Below, one piece after another: positions 1 to 6,833 of a stretch of DNA of 24,314 bases. The notes under the pieces are model-generated. The model had not been told where the DNA came from. It did not search any database and worked only from the letters and a program-made list of their open reading frames with translations. The stretch comes from a virus, in IMG/VR virus record IMGVR_UViG_3300029309_000338, positions 1-24,314 of that record. One strand, 5' to 3'. Position numbers and translations under genes: made by a program. The stretch's first letter is position 1; each line of letters begins with the position of its first letter.

Positions 1-1572
1 GAAAGGCTTTTCTGATTTATCCGCTATCCCACTAGCCTTTCTACCCTTCAAAGTATCAGCAGTATTTTGGAACATACGATGTGCAGTGTATCTGTCTCCT
101 TTGTTACTAGACTCCAATCTGCCAGTGTCTGTATAACAAGCAAGCGCATCAAACACACATCTGTATTTCAATTCAGCATCTACCGTCGATGACAATTCCC
201 ACTCAACTACTTTACAACCTTTGAAGATACGAGTAAGTTGTTTACTGTCGCCTGAATTACCGGGCGCTACCGTAGATTCACTAGTCGCATTGAATGAGCC
301 CAAGTCTCGATTTCTTATACTGTGCTCTATGGAGAAACTAGGTATAGTTTCAGCAGAGAAAAGTAGCCTGTGTATCGGGTTAGTGATTGTGCGTGTAGTA
401 TTGACGTTAGGACTACCGTTGGTATTAGAGTCGTGGTATTGTCTTAATTCAAGAGTGTCACTGGTTGTATGTTGGAACTGCCAAGGGCCATCTACATACA
501 ATCGAAATCGACTACTTCCTAATCCTTCGATTGCACTTATTCGCCTGCACTCACTGCTTTCGGCCCACTCAAAGTGATGACTGTCACTGCCTAAATTAGA
601 ACCTGAAGATTCAGGAGGCCAATATTTATCGGTGCTTTTTTGTGGAGTTTTGTATGTAGTTGTAGGAACAAGTGTCGTATCTTTGATAAGTAAGTAATCA
701 CCTACTGCCGCATCAGTTCCTGAACCAAATCTAACGCTAGCGCTTTGACTGCTAGTTACGTCGATAAACCCTTGGCCGGGTGCAACATTAGCGAATATAG
801 TAGGCACTGGGCTAGAAGAATGCGCTAACGCACCACACTTATCTTTACTTACCACCTCTCTGCCTAGACTGTAAAATAACCACTTAGGACTGTGTAATGG
901 TAATTCCAAAGAGCCTCCCATGTGATGGACTTTACCAGTTTGCTGAACAGCCACCTGCCTACCTAATCCTACAACATGGTAACTGTGCAAATCTACGGTA
1001 GTGTCAGGTAACGTCATGAAACTAGCAAGTCCTATGAATTGGTCAATCATGCTAGTTTCTTTGGACGAAGATGCCGCAGCATTCATTGCAAAATTATCAT
1101 CTCCTTGAACAGTGGGTAGACCTAGCGAATGTAAGAATATGGCATCACCTGTGCCACTACTTATCGAAGTAGTGCCTGCTGGAAACCTCAACGCAGGAAC
1201 TATCTTTATTATTGTAGCAGCCGTAGGTGAACCGTCTGTGTTGTTTTCTAATGTGTGGTCTACAATGGTGTAGACTCTACTTTTGAATGAGTCGTTATAA
1301 TAACTAGAAAATGCATTAGTTCCTGTCGCAGTAGAATGAAAGGTCATCTTTTGACCTATCAGCATACCTAGTGGAACTTTTAGTATCGGCTTAGCGGCTT
1401 CAAATATACTCGTATTACCTACGTTGGTAACGCCTCTGAACTCTATTTTAGTGTGGTCAGTAGCAGATACCGCAGTAAAAGTCCTTGGTTGGTCATGCTC
1501 AATTAACAAGCCAGTCTCATGACCCATGGTGACTTCGGATACGTCACCCTTGTAATGAGCGCCAAAACTCAT
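1..1572 (-). CDS. Probable tail tube protein, 3' end outside window
   Basis: This frame opens with ATG at 1572 and stays open for 524 codons to the window edge, so the C-terminus is missing. The start overlaps the stop of the previous gene as ATGA, and a GGAGG Shine-Dalgarno sits 7 bases upstream. The protein is rich in Ser, Thr, Gly and Asn with alternating beta-strand patterning, and I see no signal peptide or membrane segment. Near the end of the visible part it reads FKGCKVVEWELSSTVDAELK, which resembles the G-C-K-V strand pattern of phage tail-tube families. It follows adaptor-like and tail-completion-like genes, the usual place for the tube protein. At more than 524 aa it is long for a tube protein, so extra surface domains are likely. 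A sheath or other tail protein is the main alternative. Family assignment is by pattern and position only. Confidence 0.5.
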   Translation of the reverse strand, partial: MSFGAHYKGDVSEVTMGHETGLLIEHDQPRTFTAVSATDHTKIEFRGVTNVGNTSIFEAAKPILKVPLGMLIGQKMTFHSTATGTNAFSSYYNDSFKSRVYTIVDHTLENNTDGSPTAATIIKIVPALRFPAGTTSISSGTGDAIFLHSLGLPTVQGDDNFAMNAAASSSKETSMIDQFIGLASFMTLPDTTVDLHSYHVVGLGRQVAVQQTGKVHHMGGSLELPLHSPKWLFYSLGREVVSKDKCGALAHSSSPVPTIFANVAPGQGFIDVTSSQSASVRFGSGTDAAVGDYLLIKDTTLVPTTTYKTPQKSTDKYWPPESSGSNLGSDSHHFEWAESSECRRISAIEGLGSSRFRLYVDGPWQFQHTTSDTLELRQYHDSNTNGSPNVNTTRTITNPIHRLLFSAETIPSFSIEHSIRNRDLGSFNATSESTVAPGNSGDSKQLTRIFKGCKVVEWELSSTVDAELKYRCVFDALACYTDTGRLESSNKGDRYTAHRMFQNTADTLKGRKASGIADKSEKPF

Positions 1573-2042
1573 GGTATCGCCTCCGCTAGTATTACCACTT
1601 CAACTTGGAAAGTATGACGGAAAAGTTTCTTTGTCCTATCACTCAAGTCAGTTCTAGTCTTCACAATCATACGGTCAAAGTTCACACCATCTCCCTTTCT
1701 CGACACATGAATTATACGACGCATCTCATCTTCCATCTTACGCAAACGAGTGCGCCCTCTCATAGTCCTCATGTCTATTGTAATGTTTACTCTAGTAGTT
1801 ACAAAATTGTATAGTAAGTCCGGCACTTCTTCATTCAATGCTGTCTCATAACACAATATGTAATCGTGACGTTGTAAATCTAAACGCTTGCCTCTTTCCG
1901 GCCCATCACTAGCAATGTCAAGAATTATTGGCTTAATGTTCTCTGTGTTGGCTCTGTTCCAACCCGTCTTAGTAGAGTTGTCAAAGTTAGCAGTAAGCAA
2001 ATCGATGACAGTATTGAGCGGTTCTTTGTAGGTTGCCACCAT
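1569..2042 (-). CDS. Tail completion / tail terminator-like protein
   Basis: This 157-aa protein starts at ATG 2042, overlapping the upstream TAA stop as TAATG. Only a weak GGTGGTG ribosome site precedes it, so translation is probably coupled to the adaptor gene. It starts with a helix (TVIDLLTANFDNS). A central strand-rich part follows (YILCYETALNEEVPDLLYNF, then VNITIDMRT). A helix (RLRKMEDEMRRIIHV) and a final strand (FQVEVVILAEAI) complete it. This alpha-beta layout and size match the small proteins that cap the tail tube in siphoviruses and myoviruses. The position between a neck adaptor and a tube-like protein agrees. No catalytic motif is visible. The role rests on fold pattern and synteny, and a head-tail joining protein is the alternative. 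Confidence 0.5.
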   Translation of the reverse strand: MVATYKEPLNTVIDLLTANFDNSTKTGWNRANTENIKPIILDIASDGPERGKRLDLQRHDYILCYETALNEEVPDLLYNFVTTRVNITIDMRTMRGRTRLRKMEDEMRRIIHVSRKGDGVNFDRMIVKTRTDLSDRTKKLFRHTFQVEVVILAEAIP

Positions 2043-3754
2043 TAAGAAAACACCACCACTTCTTTGTAACGAGCAAGGATGTCCATGGCTTCTCTACGGA
2101 ACAGTTGTGCCTTAGAGCCGAGGTCAATGTTCTGCGTCCCTTCAGGTATCAATACACTACGGTCATCCGACATTAACAATTCACTTGCTACGAGTTTAGT
2201 GGCTGCTTCCTCTATGGCCTTTTCAAGATAGCGCTCTCCATAGATATAAGAAACCTTGACAGCGTTATATTCAAAGAAAGGATAAGAGTTATTGAAATAA
2301 ATTATTCCCATTTCATGGTCAAGCCACCAGTCTCTAAGCCTTGCTTGGTCACCAGTGGATACACCTTCTTCTGTGGTTTCTCCACTAATTGCATCCACTA
2401 CTGTGGTTGTGTCTGTCCCTCTCAAATCTAATTTAAATTTGTGCTGAGTTATGTCCTTAGTAACCGAGCCGGGTAAACTACCATGCAGCCTGCGACCATT
2501 TTGCAAAACAGTTCCGGTATTAGCAGTGTAGCCTATAATCCCTAATTCGTCTCCTGAATTATTAGGCACCATAACTATGCCATAGTCTGCAAAATCGGAG
2601 GAATCTGCAAACGTGATAGAGTAATTTCCATCTCCGCCAGTCAAATCTAATGTTCCACTTTTGGTCACTGATTCTGTATTAGTTATGGGCATCTTCTTAA
2701 TGTTGTTACTAGCAATAGTAGCGCTCTGCCCACCTTGTGTCTGTTGCATACTAGTAATTTTAATTTTACCATTACCGTAATCTGAATTAGCGGTGGCTAA
2801 AAACTCATTGTGCACAAATACACTGACATCACCTGATGCTCCGGGCTGAGTGTAAGTAGTCCCATTAGGACTATCTGTATTTTGAGTAAATGTAATCGTG
2901 CCTCTCCCTACCCTATCTTCTTTGTTAATCAAATCTGCAATGTTTTGAGCAGTAGCAACTTCGTTAAACTCTGACTCCCATTGTTGAGAGCCGCTCCCTT
3001 CTGCCACTTTAGCCCATCCTTTAGCGCCCGGAGAAAGAAACAGAGCACCGCTTGCTAATCCTTTGGCATCTAAAATTTCTACTCTAGCCTCCGCTCCGGC
3101 TAATTCACGATAACTGTCTCCTTGCCATATCTCTAGCCTCAGTATTTGCTGGACGTTTCTAAATAACAAAGGAGTAGTGCCCACATAATCAGTATAGTAT
3201 CTTCTCCTGTATGGTTTGTATGTATCGAAGTTAATATATTCCGCACTAACGAGATAAGGTCGCCAAGCGTTATGAGTATAGTTGTCGATTCTATCTTGTA
3301 TTCTACGAATATGTTTGTTGACAATATCTTTGGTTACTCCTCGCTTTTTGCCATTAGTAAAGATAGTTTTGTTTTGGATTTCGGTGTTAGCAGCAGTAGT
3401 GTAACTAGCGAATGCATCGTTAGTGCCTGCTGCTCCTGAGTCAAGAGTGACTGGTAATTTAACATACTTAGTTCCACTTACATCTTCTACTACCGGAGTG
3501 CCTATTGTAAAGGTTTCACCAAGAGGATATAGGTCACTGAATACGAATATAGAATCCCCGCTTTCAAAACCGTGCTCTCTCAAATCTGTTCCAGTAATGA
3601 AAAAGCCACTGGTTGAAGAATTAGCAGCGGCCAATACAGGCTCACCAGCAGCAATCCCCAACAGTTCTGCAACTTTATCTCCTGTCGTGTATACTATTTC
3701 TTCCGGGTCAAGAGGTCTAGTTTCAGCCTCGCCGGGTGAAAATACTGCTGGCAT
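2042..3754 (-). CDS. Head-tail adaptor-like (neck) protein with large beta-rich insertion
   Basis: This 570-aa protein starts at ATG 3754, 5 bases after a strong GAGGAGGATGAG site that covers the end of the previous gene. The N-terminal segment (YTTGDKVAELLGI, residues 22-34), a helix at about 140-163 (DIVNKHIRRIQDRIDNY) and the C-terminal 75 residues (VKVSYIYGERYLEKAIEEAA, then a helix ending DILARYKEVVVF) look like the parts of a phage head-tail connector of the gp6/adaptor type. Such connectors are normally 100-200 aa. Here about 300 residues of Gly/Ser/Thr/Asn-rich, strand-forming sequence lie between the conserved ends, probably one or more surface domains on the neck. The next two genes are tail-completion-like and tube-like, as expected. 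I infer the adaptor role from pattern and order; the insertion has no assignable function. Confidence 0.5.
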   Translation of the reverse strand: MPAVFSPGEAETRPLDPEEIVYTTGDKVAELLGIAAGEPVLAAANSSTSGFFITGTDLREHGFESGDSIFVFSDLYPLGETFTIGTPVVEDVSGTKYVKLPVTLDSGAAGTNDAFASYTTAANTEIQNKTIFTNGKKRGVTKDIVNKHIRRIQDRIDNYTHNAWRPYLVSAEYINFDTYKPYRRRYYTDYVGTTPLLFRNVQQILRLEIWQGDSYRELAGAEARVEILDAKGLASGALFLSPGAKGWAKVAEGSGSQQWESEFNEVATAQNIADLINKEDRVGRGTITFTQNTDSPNGTTYTQPGASGDVSVFVHNEFLATANSDYGNGKIKITSMQQTQGGQSATIASNNIKKMPITNTESVTKSGTLDLTGGDGNYSITFADSSDFADYGIVMVPNNSGDELGIIGYTANTGTVLQNGRRLHGSLPGSVTKDITQHKFKLDLRGTDTTTVVDAISGETTEEGVSTGDQARLRDWWLDHEMGIIYFNNSYPFFEYNAVKVSYIYGERYLEKAIEEAATKLVASELLMSDDRSVLIPEGTQNIDLGSKAQLFRREAMDILARYKEVVVFS

Positions 3755-3766
3755 GACTCATCCTCC

Positions 3767-4054
3767 TCATTCCTTGCTTCCTAGATTAAAATCCATCTTT
3801 TGGTTACAAGTCCTACATTTATCGACCCAACAAAAGTAAAGCATTCCGCAATGCTTGCACCTCGTGCCTGAGCCTATGTTGAGAACATCACCAGCATTCT
3901 TATTACGATTACGCTGCTTTAGCGTAACGCCTTTCAAAGGGTTTTCTTCATCTTCTGCAACAGGTGCATTATACGACTCATGTAAGCGTATGCCTCTTTT
4001 CTGCAACCGTTCTATATCGTCCAATCCGAGACTGCCGAAGGTATCCATACTCAT
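3767..4054 (-). CDS. Small zinc-ribbon protein in neck region
   Basis: This 95-aa protein is charged in its first 60 residues and ends with a four-cysteine zinc ribbon: C66-x2-C69 and C80-x2-C83, with an extra Cys at 75. The start is ATG 4054 or the second ATG two codons later (ATGAGTATG). An imperfect GGGATGA site favours the second one. It begins five bases after the previous TAG and ends just before the ribosome site of the adaptor gene. The ribbon suggests a small structural or nucleic-acid-binding module. Since it sits among neck genes, a structural virion role is as plausible as a regulatory one. I do not recognise a named family. Confidence 0.7.
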   Translation of the reverse strand: MSMDTFGSLGLDDIERLQKRGIRLHESYNAPVAEDEENPLKGVTLKQRNRNKNAGDVLNIGSGTRCKHCGMLYFCWVDKCRTCNQKMDFNLGSKE

Positions 4055-4059
4055 CCCGT

Positions 4060-4266
4060 CTACGCTTTGTATATGATTATCAAATAAGCGTTTCCTAAGA
4101 CATTAAGCATTTCAATACCAACAATAGTATCTGCCGTATTAGCGTCAGTCACTGCATCAAAGCCTGCATCTAGTGCAGTTTGTATTGCGGTTGCACCTGA
4201 AAAATCAGCAGGCGATAGTGGACCTACCACCTTGGATTTCAAGCCACCTAGACTTGCACTTCCCAT
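4060..4266 (-). CDS. Small hypothetical virion-region protein (68 aa)
   Basis: This short gene has ATG 4266 preceded by GAGGTGA with 5-base spacing, and the ribosome site overlaps the stop of the upstream gene. The product is Ala/Gly/Leu-rich with a central amphipathic helix (ATAIQTALDAGFDAV) and a hydrophobic C-terminal end (LGNAYLIIIYKA). That end could be a buried strand rather than a true membrane span. It has no recognisable family. Its place between the small beta-rich protein and the zinc-ribbon protein, with matching ribosome sites, argues that it is translated. Confidence 0.6.
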   Translation of the reverse strand: MGSASLGGLKSKVVGPLSPADFSGATAIQTALDAGFDAVTDANTADTIVGIEMLNVLGNAYLIIIYKA

Positions 4267-4277
4267 GTTTAGTCACC

Positions 4278-4604
4278 TCAAGAGCGGCGACCAATTGCAA
4301 GGAAAGTTCCGGGTGACACAGGGGCTTGGTCAGACGCTTGCCTAACCGTCAATGTGGTTCTTGCTGCATCTAAAACACCTACGTCAAGTAAATTGATGTT
4401 TTGATTATCACCAGCACCACCATCAGCGTTTGATGCATCCACTGGTTGTGCAGCCTCGGAATCGGGGTTAAGTATAAATGCGTCAATTCTTGAAAACAAA
4501 CTTGTTAGGTCAATTGTTTCACTTGCGCTTCCACCTGTGTAACTTCCTGTTACTATCAATCTGTCACCGAAATAACTCGGTCTTGAGTCTACTGTTACTG
4601 CCAT
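4278..4604 (-). CDS. Small beta-rich virion-region protein (108 aa)
   Basis: ATG 4604 overlaps the upstream TAA as TAATG. The ribosome site AATTATAGGAGATGAA lies within the last codons of the upstream gene and repeats the leader of the 211-aa gene. The protein alternates predicted strands and Gly/Ser/Asp loops (RLIVTGSYTGG, RIDAFILNP, TTLTVRQASD, TFLAIGRR). It has no cysteine and no catalytic motif. The size, the beta content and a position just downstream of the capsid gene suggest a capsid decoration or other head accessory protein. That role is an inference from context only. Confidence 0.6.
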   Translation of the reverse strand: MAVTVDSRPSYFGDRLIVTGSYTGGSASETIDLTSLFSRIDAFILNPDSEAAQPVDASNADGGAGDNQNINLLDVGVLDAARTTLTVRQASDQAPVSPGTFLAIGRRS

Positions 4605-5008
4605 TATTCTTCATCTCCTATAATTAATTCTTCAACTGCCTTCTCTGCTACTGGTTCTTCGACTGCTACTGGCTCAGGCTTAGGTGCTGGAGGATTTAGT
4701 GTTTCCCCCACAAGTCCGAGTAGTTTGGCTTTTGTAGCGTAGCCACCGAACTTTGCACCTTTGGCCTTGAGCCATGCGCTTATGTCTTTCTTTGTCCAGC
4801 CTGCATCGGGAATGCCGTCATTGCCTTCATCTGTCGTAACCGCTGCGTCGCCTTCTACTATGAAGGCCGTAGGGTTAGAGCAGATTGCAACCCTGTATCT
4901 GTCTAGCCAACCTTGGCTGACTTCCACAGGTTTCCTGCGCTCCCAATAATCCTTAATATCAGGTCGCCGTCGCCAAACCGCTTTACCGATATAAGTTACA
5001 GTAGGCAA
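4604..5008 (-). CDS. Virion-region protein with HeH/SAP-like domain and acidic Pro-rich tail
   Basis: This 134-aa protein starts at TTG 5008, chosen because a perfect GAGGTGAT lies 5 bases upstream and no in-frame ATG fits. Residues 1-50 are basic and aromatic (YIGKAVWRRRPDIKDYWERR). Residues 65-105 (GWTKKDISAWLKAKGAKFGG, then TKAKLLGLV) match the helix-extended loop-helix pattern of HeH/LEM/SAP modules. Those modules bind nucleic acid or protein and recur in small phage head genes. The last 28 residues are Pro/Ala/Glu/Val-rich and acidic. It may be a head-completion or capsid-associated protein. The domain call is by motif, and the partner is unknown. Confidence 0.6.
   Translation of the reverse strand: MPTVTYIGKAVWRRRPDIKDYWERRKPVEVSQGWLDRYRVAICSNPTAFIVEGDAAVTTDEGNDGIPDAGWTKKDISAWLKAKGAKFGGYATKAKLLGLVGETLNPPAPKPEPVAVEEPVAEKAVEELIIGDEE
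4605..4625 (-). repeat. Repeated translation leader, copy 2
   Basis: The minus-strand 16-mer AATTATAGGAGATGAA lies before ATG 4604 and is identical to the copy at 5656-5676, with the same spacing to the start codon. Here it also encodes the last residues (LIIGDEE) of the upstream protein. Confidence 0.7.
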
Positions 5009-5013
5009 GTTGA

Positions 5014-5021
5014 ATCACCTC
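5014..5021 (-). promoter_or_regulatory. Ribosome binding site fixing a TTG start
   Basis: GAGGTGAT on the minus strand, complementary to the 3' end of 16S rRNA, sits 5 bases before TTG 5008 and overlaps the TGA of the 211-aa gene. It supports the unusual TTG start. Confidence 0.75.
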
Positions 5022-5655
5022 AACGGACTAGCATCATTAGAGTAACTGACTCAGTGCTTCCTGATGTGTTCTTTAAAACAAGTGGTGTTCTTTGGTGCAA
5101 TGCATCATTGTCACTTATTGCTACTGTGTTGTTTTCTTCTAAGTTCAAGGTTCTTGCAGAGCCGCTACCAGTAATACTAGATATTTTACCGTGTGCTGCC
5201 CCTGAAGCATTGAATACCAAGTCACCTACGCTAAAACTTGCAGTAGCATCTGCACCATCGGTTACAATAGCAGCAGTTGAGTCGTTGACTGCTCCATTAG
5301 CAAGTAGACTAGCCACGGCTGCGTGTTGGGATAGACCCGGTGCAGCAGTTTGTTCAGCCCACTGACAAGAAGTGTGCATAATTTCTGTGCACTCTCCTGA
5401 AAGAGTCAGTGTTTCGTTATCAATCATTGTGCTAACGTGAACAATCAATAGTCTAGGGTTGTGTATTTTAGAGCCATCAGTGTTACTTGCTGTGAACCCA
5501 GTCAAAGAGCCCGGATAAGAGCCACCAGTGTTTCCGTTCAACCACTCTGTTTTGTCTTGGTCTACTCCACCTTGTAGTGGCATATCGAGTAATACCTCGA
5601 TTCCTGCGTTGCTACTAGTAGTGTATGTAATTCCTCTGTGTGTTTTAGTTGCCAT
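5020..5655 (-). CDS. Beta-rich protein following the capsid gene, possible decoration protein
   Basis: This 211-aa protein starts at ATG 5655 after the leader AATTATAGGAGATGAA. It is Ser/Thr/Gly/Ala-rich with many short predicted strands (GIEVLLDMPL, PRLLIVHVSTM, TLTLSGECTEI, VTLMMLV). A central loop-rich part (about 120-175: ATASFSVGDLVFNASGAAHG) recalls beta domains of virion surface proteins. It is the first gene after the major capsid protein, where decoration or head-stabilising proteins are often encoded. No catalytic residues, signal peptide or membrane span are visible. The identification is contextual; a minor head protein is the alternative. Confidence 0.55.
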   Translation of the reverse strand: MATKTHRGITYTTSSNAGIEVLLDMPLQGGVDQDKTEWLNGNTGGSYPGSLTGFTASNTDGSKIHNPRLLIVHVSTMIDNETLTLSGECTEIMHTSCQWAEQTAAPGLSQHAAVASLLANGAVNDSTAAIVTDGADATASFSVGDLVFNASGAAHGKISSITGSGSARTLNLEENNTVAISDNDALHQRTPLVLKNTSGSTESVTLMMLVR

Positions 5656-5676
5656 ATTTTTTCATCTCCTATAATT
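5656..5676 (-). repeat. Repeated translation leader, copy 1
   Basis: The minus-strand 16-mer AATTATAGGAGATGAA precedes ATG 5655 in the gap after the capsid gene. It contains the GGAGATGA ribosome site and matches 4605-4625 exactly over 16 bases. Confidence 0.7.
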
Positions 5677-5691
5677 TTCTCCAATAGAACC

Positions 5692-6819
5692 TCACTGTAA
5701 GTCACGGATAGAACCTTGACCTCCAAAGAATGTTGTCCAAATTTCTCCCATTGTGCGGTATAGACCTTCTTGTCCTAACCTGTTAATTGCGAATGGGTCG
5801 CCTGTTTCGATTCCCGACTCAAAGTATTGAGTTGGTTTTGCAGTGCTAAAGTATAGGTAGTCAGTATCTAGCATGTAAATTCTGCTGATGCCGTCCTTTG
5901 CTATATCTTTAGATGGAATGATTGGAACACCGTTGTAAGTTGCAACAATGAAACCTGCTTCAACTCCGGGCACTCCTTTAACTCCATTGTAAGAAGGAAC
6001 TACTCTCTTTTCTTCCATGAATCTCTGTTGAGCCTGCAATAGTTGCTGGATTCTCATTAGAGTGTCATATCCTGTTAGCATAACCTTTGGATTGCCACCA
6101 CGTTCCCAAACAAGTCTGAATATGTTATCCAGTTGGTCTAGTGATAATGTTCTGTTAGTAGAACTAGAGTTAGCATCATCTTCAGCGAATGACCAACTGT
6201 TAGCACTTCGGTCAATACTGTAAATGTCCTCATCACCAGCATCGTAGTGAGTGCCGGATGTCATGCTGTTGTCACCAGTAGTTACACGGTCTAATGACTC
6301 AAAGTCGTTACCTGCAACTGTGGTTACATCCTCAGTTAACATTTGGTTAATGTGCTCAGCGTGGTGCTTACCCATTTCTTCTTTCAAGACAGAGCGAATA
6401 TCGCCAAGTCCGTCGTCCTTGTCATTCAAAAAGATTGCAACCTCAGACATATCGAATGTGTGTGCGATTGTCTTAGGCTTTGCAGCAACATTTTGGAATG
6501 TAGGCTTGGTAGTATCAGGCAGTGTGCCGTTCTCTGCAATACCGCCGCCGACTGCTGTCGTAGGCCTTGCAGTTACAACTCTCCATCCACTTCGGTCCCA
6601 AGGCTTCTTAGGAAGGATAGAAAATGCGTTAAATTCTTGGTTCAACTGTGACCATACCTTGCGTCCGTAGATTGCTTGGTATGTTCCAGCGGTTGTGCTC
6701 AACAATGGAGCGTCTGCTTTCAATAGTTCACTACCAGTGTAAGAGTAACCCATTGAGTTACCTGCACCGTAATAGTAGCGCTCCATGTCGTTAACTGTTC
6801 TCATGTAATTTCTTGCCAT
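5692..6819 (-). CDS. Major capsid protein, HK97 fold
   Basis: This protein of 375 aa forms the icosahedral shell. I place the start at ATG 6819 (MARNYMRT), because GGAGGA lies 6 bases upstream in the 14-base gap after the protease stop; a longer frame to 6879 overlaps the protease gene and is not needed. Features typical of HK97-type capsid proteins are visible. There is an N-arm and E-loop region (WRVVTARPTTAVGGGIAENG). A long spine helix follows (SVLKEEMGKHHAEHINQML). The axial/peripheral part includes NPKVMLTGYDTLMRIQQLL and NGVPIIPSKDIAKD, then RIYMLDTDYLYFSTAKPTQYF. The position directly after a prohead protease is diagnostic. No long N-terminal delta domain is present, consistent with the scaffold being supplied by the protease C-terminal region. 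The fold call is by pattern and synteny. Confidence 0.85.
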   Translation of the reverse strand: MARNYMRTVNDMERYYYGAGNSMGYSYTGSELLKADAPLLSTTAGTYQAIYGRKVWSQLNQEFNAFSILPKKPWDRSGWRVVTARPTTAVGGGIAENGTLPDTTKPTFQNVAAKPKTIAHTFDMSEVAIFLNDKDDGLGDIRSVLKEEMGKHHAEHINQMLTEDVTTVAGNDFESLDRVTTGDNSMTSGTHYDAGDEDIYSIDRSANSWSFAEDDANSSSTNRTLSLDQLDNIFRLVWERGGNPKVMLTGYDTLMRIQQLLQAQQRFMEEKRVVPSYNGVKGVPGVEAGFIVATYNGVPIIPSKDIAKDGISRIYMLDTDYLYFSTAKPTQYFESGIETGDPFAINRLGQEGLYRTMGEIWTTFFGGQGSIRDLQ

Positions 6820-6825
6820 AATAAT

Positions 6826-6831
6826 TCCTCC
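6826..6831 (-). promoter_or_regulatory. Ribosome binding site of the major capsid gene
   Basis: GGAGGA on the minus strand, in the 14-base gap between protease stop and capsid ATG. It fixes the capsid start at 6819 rather than further upstream. Confidence 0.8.
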
Positions 6832-6833
6832 AC

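Noticed and set aside
221-577. Plus-strand open frame of 118 codons
   Set aside because: It lies opposite the continuous minus-strand tail gene (1-1572), has Cys/Leu/Ser-rich antisense-like composition and no ribosome site.
3423-3839. Plus-strand open frame of 138 codons
   Set aside because: It runs opposite the adaptor and zinc-ribbon genes, which have better composition, ribosome sites and synteny; it reads as an antisense shadow.
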